Notes: generated by a model from the letters alone, not told the origin. Positions 38,427 to 52,231 are shown, numbered from the stretch's first letter. The stretch: DNA of 64,000 nucleotides from Colletes latitarsis (GCF_051014445.1 NW_027488370.1:8246001-8310000), one strand, 5' to 3'. Translations and numbers: made by a program.

Positions 38427-39306
38427 TTATGTCTGGGTTAGTTCTGGTATTTGCAATCATCTGGCTCATACTTTTGCAATTTTCGCGTACTTGTTGGCCA
38501 GATCTTGGGTTTTTTGTGGATTGGATCCCGTCGTAATCTGGTTCCACACCGAAGCAGTCAATCGAACCTGGTTCGGATGAATATTTTGGAGGATGACGCT
38601 AGTTATGTTTGGGTTAGTTCTGGTATTTGCAATCATCTGGCTCGTACTTTCGCATTTTTCGCATACTTGTTGGCAAGATTCTGGGCTTTTTTTAGTTTGG
38701 ATCACGTAGTAATGTGGTACCACACTGAAACAGTCAATTAAACCTGGTTCCGATTAATATTTTAGAGGATAACGCCGGTTATGTCTGGGTTAGGTCTGGT
38801 ATTTGCCCTCATCTTGCTCGTGCTTTCGTATTTTTCGCATACTTGTTGGTCAGATCCTGGGTTTTTTCTGGTTTGGATCCCGTCGTAATGTGGTTCCACA
38901 CCGAAGCAGTCAATTAAACCTGGTTGCGATTAATATTTTAGACGCCAACGCCGGTTATGGCTCGGTTAGGTCAGGGATTTGCCCTCATCTGGCTCGTACG
39001 TTCGCATTTTTCGCTTACTTGTTGGCCAGATCCTGGCCTTTTTCTGGCTTGGACCACGTAGTAATGAGGTACCACACTGAAACAGTCGATAAAACCTGGT
39101 ACCGATTAATATTTTAGAGGATAACGCTGGTTATGTCTGGGTTAGGTCTGGTATTTGCAACCATCTGGCTCATACTTTCGCGTTTTTCGCATACTTGTTG
39201 ACCAGATCCTGGCCTTTTTCTGGCTAGGACCACGTAGTAATGTGGTGTCACACTGAAACAGTCAATTAAACCTGTTTGCGATTAATATTTTAGAGGACAA
39301 CGCCGA
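38427..39306. repeat. Five-monomer tandem duplication, copy 1 (880 bp)
   Basis: Every landmark recurs 880 bp later. The unit runs from the ttatgtctgggttagttc monomer with gcaattttcgcg, through gatgaatattttggagg, the gtcatcttgctcgtgc monomer and the ctcgtacgttcgc chimera, to the tggctaggaccacg monomer. Single-base differences from copy 2 include 38519-38520 (ggattgg against ggtttgg) and 38535 (gtaatctgg against gtattctgg). Confidence 0.9.
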
Positions 39307-40186
39307 TTATGTCTGGGTTAGTTCTGGTATTTGCAATCATCTGGCTCATACTTTTGCAATTTTCGCGTACTTGTTGGCCAGATCTTGGGTTTTTTGTGGT
39401 TTGGATCCCGTCGTATTCTGGTTCCACACCGAAGCAGTCAATCGAACCTGGTTCGGATGAATATTTTGGAGGATGACGCTAGTTATGTTTGGGTTAGTTC
39501 TGGTATTTGCAATCATCTGGCTCGTACTTTCGCATTTTTCGCATACTTGTTGGCAAGATTCTGGGCTTTTTTTAGTTTGGATCACGTAGTAATGTGGTAC
39601 CACACTGAAACAGTCAATTAAACCTGGTTCCGATTAATATTTTAGAGGATAACGCCGGTTATGTCTGGGTTAGGTCTGGTATTTGCCCTCATCTTGCTCG
39701 TGCTTTCGTATTTTTCGCATACTTGTTGGTCAGATCCTGGGTTTTTTCTGGTTTGGATCCCGTCGTAATGTGGTTCCACACCGAAGCAGTCAATTAAACC
39801 TGGTTGCGATTAATATTTTAGACGCCAACGCCGGTTATGGCTCGGTTAGGTCAGGGATTTGCCCTCATCTGGCTCGTACGTTCGCATTTTTCGCTTACTT
39901 GTTGGCCAGATCCTGGCCTTTTTCTGGCTTGGACCACGTAGTAATGAGGTACCACACTGAAACAGTCGATAAAACCTGGTACCGATTAATATTTTAGAGG
40001 ATAACGCTGGTTATGTCTGGGTTAGGTCTGGTATTTGCAACCATCTGGCTCATACTTTCGCGTTTTTCGCATACTTGTTGACCAGATCCTGGCCTTTTTC
40101 TGGCTAGGACCACGTAGTAATGTGGTGTCACACTGAAACAGTCAATTAAACCTGTTTGCGATTAATATTTTAGAGGACAACGCCGG
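39307..40186. repeat. Five-monomer tandem duplication, copy 2 (880 bp)
   Basis: The junction is just after the cgccga at 39301-39306. Before it the sequence follows what precedes 40187 (gaggacaacgccg). After it the sequence follows 38427 onward. Copy 2 is followed directly by ttatgtcacgggtagg, the expected next monomer of the E zone. The copies appear nearly identical, so the event is young compared with the surrounding monomer divergence. Confidence 0.9.
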
Positions 40187-42883
40187 TTATGTCACGGGTA
40201 GGTCTGGGATTTGCCGTCTTCTGGCTCGTATTTTCGCATTTTTCGCATACTTGTTGGCCAGATCCTGGCCTTTTTCTGGCTTGGACCACGTTGTAATGTG
40301 GTACCACACTGAAACAGTCAATAGAATCTAGTTCCGATTAATATTTTAGAGGATAACGCCGGTTATGGCTGGGTTAGGTCTGGGATTTGCCGTCATCTGG
40401 CTCGTATATTCGTTTTTTTCGCATACTTGTTGACCAGATCCTGGCCTTTTCCTGGCTTTGACCACGAAGTAATGTGGTATCACACTGAAACAGTCAATTA
40501 ATCCTGGTTGCGATTAATATTTTAGAGGATAACGCCGGTTATGTCTGGGTTAGGTCTGGTATGTGCCCTCATCTGGCTCGTACTTTCGCATTTTTCGCAT
40601 ACATATAGGCAAGATCCTGGCCTTTTTCTGGCTTGGACCACGTAGTAATGAGGTACCACACTGAACCAGTCAATTAAACCTGGTTCCGATTAATATTTTA
40701 GAGGATAACGCTGGTTATGTCTGGGTTAGTTCTGGTATTTGCAATCATCTGGCTCATACTTTCGCAATTTTCGCACACTTGTTGGCAAGATTCTGGGCTT
40801 TTTTTAGTTTGGATCACGTAGTAATGAGGTACCACACTGAAACAGTCAATAAAACCTGGTTCCGATTAATATTTTAGAGGATAACGCCGGTTATGTCTGG
40901 GTTAGGTCTGGTATTTGCCCTCATCTGGTTCGTACTTTCGCATTTTTCGCATACATGTAGGCAAGATCCTGGCCTTTTTCTGGTTTGGATCACGTAGTAA
41001 TGCGGTACCACACCGAAACAGTCAATTAAACCTGGTAGCGATTAATATTTTAGAGGATAACGCCGGTTATGTCTCGGTTAGGTCTGGGATTTGCCCTCAT
41101 CTGGCCCGTACTTTCGCATTTTTCGCATACTTGTTGGCCAGATCCTGGCGTTTTTCTGGTTTGGATCACGTAGTAATTTGGTACCACACTGAAACAGTCA
41201 ATAGAATCTAGTTCCGATTAATATTTTAGAGGATAACGCCGGTTATGTCTGGGTTATGTCTGGTATTTGCCCTCATCTGGCTCGTACTTTCGCATTTTTC
41301 GCATACATGTAGGCAAGATCCTGGCCTTTTTCTGGTTTGGATCACGTAGTAATGCGGTACCACACCGAAACAGTCAATTAAACCTGGTAGCGATTAATAT
41401 TTTAGAGGGTAACGCCGGTTATGTCTCGGTTAGGTCTGGGATTTGCCCTCATCTGGCCCGTACTTTCGCATTTTTCGCATACTTCTTGGCCAGATCCAGG
41501 GTTTTTTCAGGTTTGGATCCCGTAGTAATGTGGTTCCACACCGAAACACTCAATTAAACCTGGTCGCGATGAATATTTTAGAGGATAACGCCGGTTATGT
41601 CTGGGTTAGGTCTGGTATTAGCCCTCATCTGGCTCGTACTTTCGCATTGTTCGCATACTTGTTGGACAGATCCTGGCCTATTTTTGGTTTGGATCACGTA
41701 GTAATGCGGTACCATACCGAAACAGTCAAGTAAACCTGCTTACGATTAATATTTTAGAGGATAACGCCGGTTATGTCTCGGTTAGGTCTAATTTGCCGTC
41801 ATCTGGCTCGTATTTACGCTTTTTTCGCATACTTGTTGACCAGATCCTGGCCTTTTCCTGGCTGTGACCACGTAGTAATATGGTATCACACTGAAACAGA
41901 CAATTAAACCTGGTTGCGATTAATATTTTAGAGGATAACGCCGGTTATGTCTGGGTTAGGTCTGGTATGTGCCCTCATCTGGCTCGTACTTTCGCATTTT
42001 TCGCAAACTTGTTGGCCAGATCCAGGCTTTTCTCTGGATTGGATCACGTGGTAATGCGGTACCACACCGAAACAGTCAAGTAAACCTGGTTGCGATTAAT
42101 ATTTTAGAGGATAACGCCGGTTATCTCTCGGTTAGGTCTGGGATTTGTCCTCATCTGGCTCATACTTTCGCATTTCTCGCGTACTTGTTGGCCAGATCCT
42201 GGGCTTTTTCTGGTTTGGATCACGGTGTAGTGTGGTACCACACTGAAACAGTCAATAAAAGCTGGTTCCGATTAGTATTTTAGAGGATAACTCTGGTTAT
42301 GTCTGGGTTAGTTCTGGTATTTGCAATTATCTGGCTCATACTATCGCGATTTTCGCATACTTCTTGGCCAGATCCAGGGTTTTTTCAGGTTTGGATCCCG
42401 TAGTAATGTGGTTCCACACCGAAACAGTCAATTAAACCTGGTCGCGATGAATATTTTAGAGGATAACGCCGGTTATGTCTGGGTTAGGTCTGGTATTTGC
42501 CCTCATCTGGCTCGTACTTTCGCATTTTTCGCATACTTGTTGGGCAGATCTTGGCCTATTTTTGGTTTGGATCACGTAGTAATGCGGTACCACACCGAAA
42601 CAGTCAAGTAAACCTGCTTACGATTAATATTTTAGAGGATAACGCCGGTTATGTCTCGGTTAGGTCTGGGATTTGCCGTCGTCTGGCTCGTATTTTCGTT
42701 TTTTTCGCATACTTGTTGACCAGATCCTGGCCTTTTCCTGGCTTTGACCACGTAGTAATGTGGTATCACACTGAAACAGTCAATTAAACCTGGTTGCGAT
42801 TAATATTTTAGAGGATAACGCCGGTTATGTCAGGGTTAAGTCTGGTATGTGCCCTCATCTGGCTCGTACTTTCGCATTTTTCG
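40010..42883. repeat. Second copy of part of the 34-monomer duplication
   Basis: This repeats 34027-36900 at offsets of 5981-5983 bp. It ends near 42905, where gtagtaatgcgg replaces gtagtaatgtgg and one extra monomer follows. Small changes private to this copy include tggttcgtac at 40927, where the first copy has tggctcgtac, and cgaagtaatg at 40465. Confidence 0.88.
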
Positions 42884-45200
42884 CATACATATAGGCAAGA
42901 TCCTGGCCTTTTTCTGGTTTGGATCACGTAGTAATGCGGTACCACACCGAAACAGTCAATTAAACCTGGTCGCGATGAATATTTTAGAGGATAACGCCGG
43001 TTATGTCTGGGTTAGGTCTGGTATTTGCCCTCACCTGGCTCGTACTTTCGCATCTTTCGCATACTTGTTGGCCAGATCCTGGGCTTTTTCAGGTTTGTAT
43101 CACGTAGTAATGTGGTACCACACTGAAACAGTCAATAGTAGCTGCTCCCGAATAGTATTTTAGAGGATAATGCTGGTTACGTCTGGGTTAGATCTGGTAT
43201 TTGCAATCATCTGGCACATACTTTCGCATTTTTCGCTTACTTGTTGGCCAGATCCTGGCCTCTTTCTGGCTTGGACCACGTAGTAATGCGGTACCACACT
43301 GAAACAGTCAATCAAACCTGGTTCCGGTTAGTATTTTAGAGGATAACGCCGGTTATGTCTAGGTTAGGTCTGGTATGTGCCCTCATCTGGCTCGTACTTT
43401 CGCATTTTTCGCAAACTTGTTGTCCAGATCCTGGCCCTTTTCTGGATTGGATCACGTCGTAATGCGGTACCACACCGAAACAGTCAAGTAAGCCTGGTTG
43501 CGATTAATATTTTAGAGGATAACGCCGGTTATCTCTCGGTTAGGTCTGGGATTTGTCCTCATCTGGCTCATACTTTCGCATTTCTCGCGTACTTGTTGGC
43601 CAGATCCTGGGCTTTTTCTGGTTTGGATCACGTTGTAATGTGGTACCACACTGAAACAGTCAATAAAAGCTGGCTCCGATTAGGATTTTAGAGGATAACG
43701 CTGGTTATGTCTTGGTTAGTTCTGGTATTTGCAATTATCTGGCTCATACTATCGCGTTTTTCGCATACTTCTTGGCCAGATCCAGGGTTTTTTCAGGTTT
43801 GGATCCCGTAGTAATGTGGTTCCACACCGAAACAGTCAATTAAACCTGGTCGCGATGAATATTTTAGAGGATAACGCCGGTTATGTCTGGGTTAGGTCTG
43901 GTATTTGCCCTCATCTGGCTTGTACTTTCGCATTTCTCGCTTACTTGTTGGCAAGTTCCTCGGCTTTTTTTGGTTTGGATCTCGTAGTAATGTGGTACCA
44001 CACTGAAACAGTCAATTAAACCTGGTTCCGATTAATATTTTAGAGGATAACGCTGGTTATGTCTGGGTTAGTTCTGGTATTTGCAATCATCTGGCTCATA
44101 CTTTTGCAATTTTCGCGTACTTGTTGGCCAGATCTTGGGTTTTTTGTGGTTTGGATCCCGTCGTAATCTGGTTCCACACCGAAGCAGTCAATCGAACCTG
44201 GTTCGGATGAATATTTTGGAGGATGACGCTGGTTATGTTTGGGTTAGTTCTGGTATTTGCAATCATGTGGCTCGTACTTTCGCATTTTTCGCATACTTGC
44301 TTGCAAGATTCTGGGCTTTTTTTAGTTTGGATCACGTAGTAATGTGGTACCACACTGAAACAGTCAATTAAACCTGGTTCCGATTAATATTTTAGAGGAT
44401 AACGCCGGTTATGTCTGGGTTAGGTCTGGTATTTGCCCTCATCTGGTTCGTACTTTCGCATTTTTCGCATACTTGTTGGCCAGATCCTGGCGTTTTTCTG
44501 GTTTGGATCACGTAGTAATGCGGTTCCACACGGGAACAGTCAATTAAACCTGGTTCCGATTAATATTTTAGGAGATAACGCTGGTTATATCTGGGTTAGT
44601 TCTGGTATTTGCAATCGTCTGGCTCATACTTTCGCAATTTTCGCGTACTTGTTGGCCAGATCTTGGGTTTTTTGTGGTTTGGATCCCGTCGTAATGTGGT
44701 TCCACACCGAAGCAGTCAATTATACCTGGTTGCTATGAATATTTTGGAGGATAACCCTGGTTATGATTGGGTTAGTTCTGGTATTTGCAATCATCTGGCT
44801 CGTACTTTCGCATTTTTCGCATACTTGTTGGCAAGATCCTGAGCTTTTTTTGGTTTGGATCACGTAGTAATGTGGTACCACACTGAAACAATCAATTAAA
44901 CCTGGTTCCGATAAATATTTTAGAGGATAACGCCGGTTATGTCTGGGTTAGGTCTGGTATTTGCCCTCATCTGGTTCGTACTTTCGCATTTTTCGCATAC
45001 TTGTTGGCCAGATCCTGGCCTTTTTCTGGCTTGGACCACGTAGTAATGTGGTATCACACTGAGACAGTCAATTAAACCTGGTTCTGATTAATATTTTAGA
45101 GGATAACGCCTGTTCTGTCTTGGTTAGGTCTGGTATTTGCCCTCATCTGGCTCGTACCTTCGCGATTTTCGCATACTTGTTGGCCAGATCCTGGGTTTTT
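42884..45200. repeat. Mosaic block after the 34-monomer duplication
   Basis: Monomers here are assembled from subtypes seen elsewhere. About 43377-43520 matches 37571-37715. About 43910-44440 matches 38280-38810 at 5630 (32 monomers minus 2 bp), including the gatgaatattttggaggatgacg dimer. From about 44560 to 44860 the monomers resemble the 5-8 kb zone (gtgctaa- and gaagcagtcaatta-type changes, gatgaatattttggagg). No gene or foreign insertion is visible. Confidence 0.7.
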
Positions 45201-48200
45201 TCTGGTTTGGATCCCGTAGTAATGAAGTTCCACACCGAAACAGTCAATTAAACCTGGTTGCGATTAATATTTTAGAGGATAACGCCGGTTATGACTCGGG
45301 TAGTTCTGGGAGTTGCCGACATCTGGCTCGTATTTTCGCATTTCTCGCTTACTTGTTGGCAATATCCTGGCCTTTTTCTGGCTTGGATCACGTAGTAATG
45401 TGGATCCACACCGAAACAGTCAATTAAACCTGGTTGCGATTAATATTTTAGAGGATAACGCCGGTTATGTCTCGGGTAGTTCTGCGATTTGCCGTCATCT
45501 GGCTGGTATTTTCGCATTTTTCGCATACTTGTTGGCCAGATCCTGGGTTTTTTCTGGTTTGGATCCCGTAGTAGCGAGGTTCCACACCGAAACAGTCAAT
45601 TCAACGCGGTTGCGGCTAATATTTTAGGGGATAACGCCGGTTATGTCTCGATTAGGTCGGGGATTTGCCCTCATCTGTGTCGTGCTTTCGTAATTTTCGC
45701 GAACTTGTTGGCCAGATCTTGGGTTTTTTGTGGTCTGGATCCCGTCGTAATGTGGTTCCACACGGATGGAGTCAATTAAACCTGGTTGCGATTAATATTT
45801 TGGAGGATAACGCTGGTTATGTTTGGGTTAGTTCTGGTATTTGCAATCATCTGGCTCGTACTTTCGCATTTTTCGCATACTTGTTGGCAAGATCCTGAGC
45901 TTTTTTTGGTTTGGATCCCGTAGTAATGAAGTTCCACACCGAAACAGTCAATTAAACCTGCTTGCGATTAATATTTTAGAGGATAACGCCGGTTATGACT
46001 CGGGTAGTTCTGGGAGTTGCCGACATCTGGCTCGTATTTTCGCATTTCTCGCTTACTTGTTGGCAATATCCTGGCCTTTTTCTGGCTTGGATCACGTAGT
46101 AATGTGGATCCACACCGAAACAGTCAATTAAACCTGGTTGCGATTAATATTTTAGAGGATAACGCCGGTTATGTCTCGGGTAGTTCTGCGATTTGCCGTC
46201 ATCTGGCTGGTATTTTCGCATTTTTCGCATACGTGTTGGCCAGATCCTGGGCTTTTTCTGGTTTGAATCACGTAGTAATGTGGTACCACAATGAAACAGT
46301 CAATAAAAGCTGGTTCCGAATAGTATTTTAGAGGATAACGCAGGTTACGTCTGGGTCAGTTCTGGTATTTGCAATCATCTGGCTCATACTTTCGCGTTTT
46401 CGCATACTTGTTGGCCAGATTCTGGGTTTTTTCTGGTTTGGATCCCGTAGTAACGAGGTTCCACACCGAAACAGTCAATTCAACGCGGTTGCGGCTAATA
46501 TTTTAGGGGATAACGCCGGTTATGTCTCGATTAGGTCGGGGATTTGCCCTCATCTGTGTCGTGCTTTCGTAATTTTCGCGAACTTGTTGGCCAGATCTTG
46601 GGTTTTTTGTGGTCTGGATCCCGTCGTAATGTGGTTCCACACGGATGGAGTCAATTAAACCTGGTTGCGATTAATATTTTGGAGGATAACGCTGGTTATG
46701 TTTGGGTTAGTTCTGGTATTTGCAATCATCTGGCTCGTACTTTCGCATTTTTTGCATACTCGTTGGCAAGATCCTGGGCTTTTTTTGGTTTGGATCACGT
46801 CGTAATGTGGTACCACACTGAAACAGTCAATTAAACCTGGTCCCGGTTAATATTTTAGAGGATAACGCCAGTTATGTCTGGGTTAGGTCTGGTATTTGCC
46901 CTCATCTGGCTCGTACCTTCGCATTTTTGCACACTTGTAGGCAATATCCTGGCCTTTTTCTGGTTTGGATCACGTAGTAATGCGGTACCACACCGAAACA
47001 GTCAATTAAACCTGGTAGCGATTAATATTTTGGAGGATATCGCCGGTTATGTCTCGGTTAGGTCAGAGATTTACCCTCATCTGGCTCGTACTTTCGCATT
47101 TATCGCATACTTGTTGGACAGATCCTGGCCTTTTTCTAGCTTGGATCACGTTGTAATGTGGTACCACACTGAAACAGTCAATAAAAGCTGGTTCCGATTA
47201 GTATTTTAGAGGATAACGCTGGTTATGTCTGGGTTAGTTCTGGTATTTGCAATTATCTGGCTCATACTATCGCGTTTTTCGCATACTTCTTGGCCAGATC
47301 CAGGGTTTTTTCAGGTGTGGATCCCGTAGTAATGTGGTTCCACACCGAAACAGTCAATTAAACCTGGTCGCGATGAATATTTTGGAGGATAACGCTGGTT
47401 ATGTTTGGGTTAGTTCTGGTATTTGCAATCATCTGGCTCGTACTTTCGCATTTTTCGCATACTTGTTGGCAAGATCCTGGGCTTTTTTTGGTTTGGATCA
47501 CGTAGTAATGTGGTATCACGCTAAAACAGTCAATTAAACCTGGTTGCGATTAATATTTTAGAGGATAACGCCGGTTATGTCTCGATTAGGTCAGAGATTT
47601 GCCCTCATCTGTGTCGTGCTTTCGTAATTTTCGCGAACTTGTTGGCCAGATCTTGGGTTTTTTGTGGTTTGGATCCCGTCGTAATGTCGTTCCACACTGA
47701 AGCAGTCAATTAAACCTGGTTGCGATTAATATTTTGGAGAATAACGCAGGTTACGTCTGGGTTAGTTCTGGTATTTGCAATCATCTGGCTCATACTTTCG
47801 CGTTTTTCGCTTACTTGTTGGCCAGATCCTGGGTTTTTTCTGGTTTGGATCCCGTAGTAATGAAGTTCCACACCGAAACAGCCAATTAAACCTGGTTGCG
47901 ATTAATGTTTTAGAGGATAACGCCGGTTATGTCTCGGGTAGGTCTGGGATTTGCCGTCATCTGGCTCGTATTTTCGCATTTCTCGCATACTTGTTGGCCA
48001 GATCCTGGCCTTTTCCTGGCTTGGACCACGTAGTAATGTGGTATTACACTGAAACAGTCAATTAAACCCGGTTGCGATTAATATTTTAGAGGATAACGCC
48101 GGTTGTGTCTCGGGTAGGTCTGGGATTTGCCGTCATCTAGCTCGTATTTTCGCATTTTTCGCATACTTGTTGGCCAGATCCTGGCCTTTTTCTGGCTTCG

Positions 48201-50360
48201 ACCTCGCAGTAATGTGGTATCACACTGAAACAGTCAATAGAATCTAGTTCCGAATAGTATTTTAGAGGATAACGCAGGTTACGTCTGGGTTAGTTCTGGT
48301 ATTTGCTATCATCTGGCTCATACTTTCGCGTTTTTCGCATACTTGTTGGCCAGATCCTGGGTGTTTTGTGGTTTGGATCCCGTAGTAACGAGGTTCCACA
48401 CCGAAACAGTCAATTAAACGTGGTTGCGGTTAATATTTTAGAGGATAACGCAGGTTATGTCTCGGTTAGGTCAGGCATTTGCCCTCATCTGTCTCGTGCT
48501 TTCGTAATTTTCGCGTACTTGTTGGCCAGATCTTGGGTTTTTTGTGGTTGGGATCCCGTCGTAATGTGGTTCCACACCGATGCAGTCAATTAAACCTGGT
48601 TGCAATGAATATTTTGGAGGATAACGCTGGTTATGTTTGTGTTAGTTCTGGTATTTGCAATCATCTGCCTCGTACTTTCGCATTTTTCGCATTCTTGTTG
48701 GCAAGATCCTGGGTTTTTTTTGGTTTGGATCACGTAGTAATGTAGTACCACACTGAAACAGTCAATTAAACCTGGTTCCGATTAATATTTGAGAGGATTA
48801 CGCCGGTTATGTCTGGGTTAGGTCTGGTATTTGCCCTCATCTGGCTCGTACTTTCGCATCTTTGGCATACTTGTTGGCCAGATCCTGGGTTTTTTCTGGT
48901 TTGGATCCCGTAGTAATGAAGTTCCACACCGAAACAGTCAATTAAACCTGGTTGCGATTAATATTTTAGAGGATAACGCAGGTTACGTCAGGGTTAGTTC
49001 TGGTATTTGCAACCATCTGGCTCACACTTCCGCGATTTCGTATACTTGTTTGCCAGATCCTGGCCTTTTTCTGGCTTGGACCACGTAGTAATGTGGTATG
49101 ACACTGAAACAGTCAATTAAACCTGGTTGCGATTAATATTTTAGAGGATAACCCCGGTTATGTCTCGGGTAGGTCTGGGATTTGCCGTCATCTGGATCGT
49201 ATTTTCGCATTTTTCGCATACTTGTTGGCCAGATCCTGGGTTTTTCCTGGTTTGGATCCCGTAGTAATGTGGTTCCACACCGAAACAGTCAATTAAACCT
49301 GGTTGCGATTAATATTTTAGAGGATAACGCCGGTTATGTCTCGGTTAGGTCAGGGATTTGCCCTCATCTGTCTCGTGCTTTCGTAATTTTCGCGTACTTG
49401 TTGGCCAGATCTTGGGTTTTTTGTGGTTTGGATCCCGTCGTAATGAGGTTCCACACCGATGCAGTCAATTAAACCTGGTTGCAATCAATATTTTGGAGGA
49501 TAACGCTGGTTATGTTTGGGTTAGTTCTGGTATTTGCCCTCATCTGTCTCGTACTTTCGCATTTTTCGCATACTTGTTGGTGAGATCTTGGCCTTTTTCT
49601 GGTTTGGATCCCGTAGTAATGTGGATCCACACCGAAACAGACAATTAAACCTGGTTGCGATTAATATTTTAGAGGATAACGCCGGTTATCTCTGGGCTAG
49701 GTCTGGAATTTGCCCTCATCTGGCTCGTACTTTCGCATTTTTCGCATACTTGTAGGCCAGATACTGGGCTTTCTCTGGTTTGGATCACGTAGTAATGTGG
49801 TACCACACTGAAGCAGTCAATAAAAGCTGTTTCCGAATAGTATTTTAGAGGATAACGCAGGTAACGTCTGGGTTAGTTCTGGTATTTGCAATCATCTGGC
49901 TCATACTTTCGCGTTTTTCGCATACTTGTTGGCCAGATCCTGGGTTTTTTCTGGTTTGGATCCCGTAGTAACGAGGTTCCTCACCGAAACAGTCAATTAA
50001 ACGTGGTTGCGGTTAATATTTTAGACGATAACGCCGGTTATGTCTCGGTTAGGTCAGGGATTTGCCCTCATCTGTCTCGTGCTTTCGTAATTTTCGCGTA
50101 CTTGTTGGCCAGATCTTGGGTTTTTTGTGGTTTGGATCCCGTCGTAATGAGGTTCCACACCGATGCAGTCAATTAAACCTGGTTGCAATCAATATTTTGG
50201 AGGATAACGCTGGTTATGTTTGGGTTAGTTCTGGTATTTGCAATCATCTGGCTCGTACTTTCGCATTTTTCGCATACTTGTTGGCAAGATCCTTGGTTTT
50301 TTTTGGTTTGGATCACGTAGTAATGTGGTACCACACTGAAACACTCAATTAAACCTGGTT
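45201..50360. repeat. Zone with an emerging five-monomer periodicity
   Basis: A distinctive monomer with ctcatctgtgtcgtgc or ctcatctgtctcgtgc followed by tttcgtaattttcgcg starts at about 45665, 46544, 47599, 48479, 49358 and 50062. The spacings are 879, 1055, 880, 879 and 704 bp, that is 5, 6, 5, 5 and 4 monomers. Within the zone, 45211-45516 is repeated at +704 (45915-46220) and 45562-45856 at +879 (46441-46735). Many companion monomers carry aatgaagttccacacc. Elsewhere the marker monomer occurs only at about 51998, 53055 and 58510. Confidence 0.8.
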
Positions 50361-50399
50361 GCGATTAATATTCTAGAGGATAACGCCGGTTATGTCTCG

Positions 50400-51260
50400 G
50401 TTATGTCTGGGATTTGCCCTCATCTGGCTCATACTTTCGCATTTCTCGCATACTTGTTGGCCAGATCCTGGGTTTTTTTTTGGTTTGGATCACGTCGTAA
50501 TGTGGTACCACACTGAAACAGTCAATAGAAGCTGGTTCCGAATAGTATTTTCGAGGATGACGCTGGTTATGACTCGGGTAGTTCTGGGATTTGCTGTCAT
50601 GTGGCTCGTATTTTCGCATTTTTCGCATACTTGTTGGCCAGATCCTGGGTTTTTTCTGGTTTGGATCCCGTGGTAATGAAGTTCCACACCGAAACAGTCA
50701 ATTAAACCCAGTTGCGATTAATATTTTAGAGGATAACGCCGGTTATGTCTCGGGTAGTTCTGGGATTTGCCGTCATCTGTCTCGTATTTTCGAATTTTTC
50801 GCATACTTGTTGGCAAGATCCTGGGCTTTTTTTGGTTTGGATCACGTAGTAATGTGGTACCACACTGAAACAGTCAATTAAACCTGGTTGCGATTAATAT
50901 TTTAGAGGATAACGCCGGTTATGTCTCGGTTAGGTCTGGGATTTGCTATCATCTGGCTCGTACTTTCGCATTTTTCGCATACTTGTTGGCCAGATACTTG
51001 GCTTTTTCTGGTTTGGATCACGTCGTAACGTGGATCCACACTGAAACAGTCAATTAAACCTGGTTCCGATTAATATTTTAGAGGATAACGCCGGTTATGT
51101 CTCGGTTAGGTCTGGTATTTGCCCTCATCTGTCTCGTACTTTCGCATCTTTGGCATACTTGTTGGCCAGATCCTGGCCTATTTCTGGTTTGGATCACGTA
51201 GTAATGCGGTACCACACTGAAACAGTTAATTAAACCTGGTTCCGGTTAGCATTTTAGAGG
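50400..51260. repeat. Block K, copy 1 of a dispersed ~0.86-kb repeat
   Basis: This block recurs at about 53744-54605 (+3344, 19 monomers) and 56034-56900 (a further +2290). A truncated copy starts at about 60960. Markers in order are gtcaatagaagctgg, ttatgactcgggtag, gatttgctgtcatgtggc, tcgaatttttcgc, gggatttgctatcatctgg, ccagatacttggc and gaaacagttaattaaacc. The copies differ at single bases and in the T-run length. Confidence 0.82.
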
Positions 51261-52231
51261 ATAACGCCGGTTACGTCTTGGTTAGTTCTGGTATTTGCAA
51301 TCATCTGGCTCATACTTTCGCGTTTTTCGCATACTTGTTGGCCAGATCCTGGGTTTTTTCTGGTTTGGATCCCATAGTAATGAAGTTCCACACCGAAACA
51401 GTCAATTAAACCTGGTTGCGATTAATATTTTAGAGGATAACGCAGGTTACGTCTGGGTTAGTTCTGGTATTTGCAACCACCTGGCTCATACTTTCGCGAT
51501 TTCGTATACTTGTTTGCCAGATCCTGGCATTTTTCTGGCTTGGACCACGTAGTAATGTGGTATAACACTGAAACAGTCAATTAAACCTGGTTGCGATTAA
51601 TATTTTAGAGGATAACGCCGGTTATGTCTCGGGTAGGTCTGGGATTTGCCGTCATCTGGCTCGTATTTTCGCATTTTTCGCATACTTGTTGGCCGGATCC
51701 TGGGTTTTTCCTGGTTTGGATCCCGTAGTAATGAAGTTCCACACCGAAACAGTCAATTAAACCTGGTTGCGATTAATATTTTAGAGGATAACGCCGGTTA
51801 TGTCTCGGTTAGGTCTGGGATTTGCCATCATCTGGCTCGTACTTTCGCATTTTTCGCATACTTGTTGGTCAGATCTTGGCCTTTTTCTGGTTTGGATCCC
51901 GTAGTAATGTGGATCCACACCGAAACAGACAATTAAACCTGGTTGCGATTAATATTTTAGAGGATAACGCCGGTTATGTCTCGGTTAGGTCAGGGATTTG
52001 CCCTAATCTGTCTCGTGCTTTCGTAATTTTCGCGTACTTGTTGGCCAGATCTTGGGTTTTTTGTGGTTTGGATCCCGTCGTAATGTGGTTCCACACCGAT
52101 GCAGTCAATTAAACCTGGTTGTAATGAATATTTTGGAGGATAACGCTGGTTATGTTTGGGTTAGTTCTGGTATTTGCAATCATCTGGCTCGTACTTTCGC
52201 ATTTTTCGCATACTTGTAGGCAAGATCCTGG

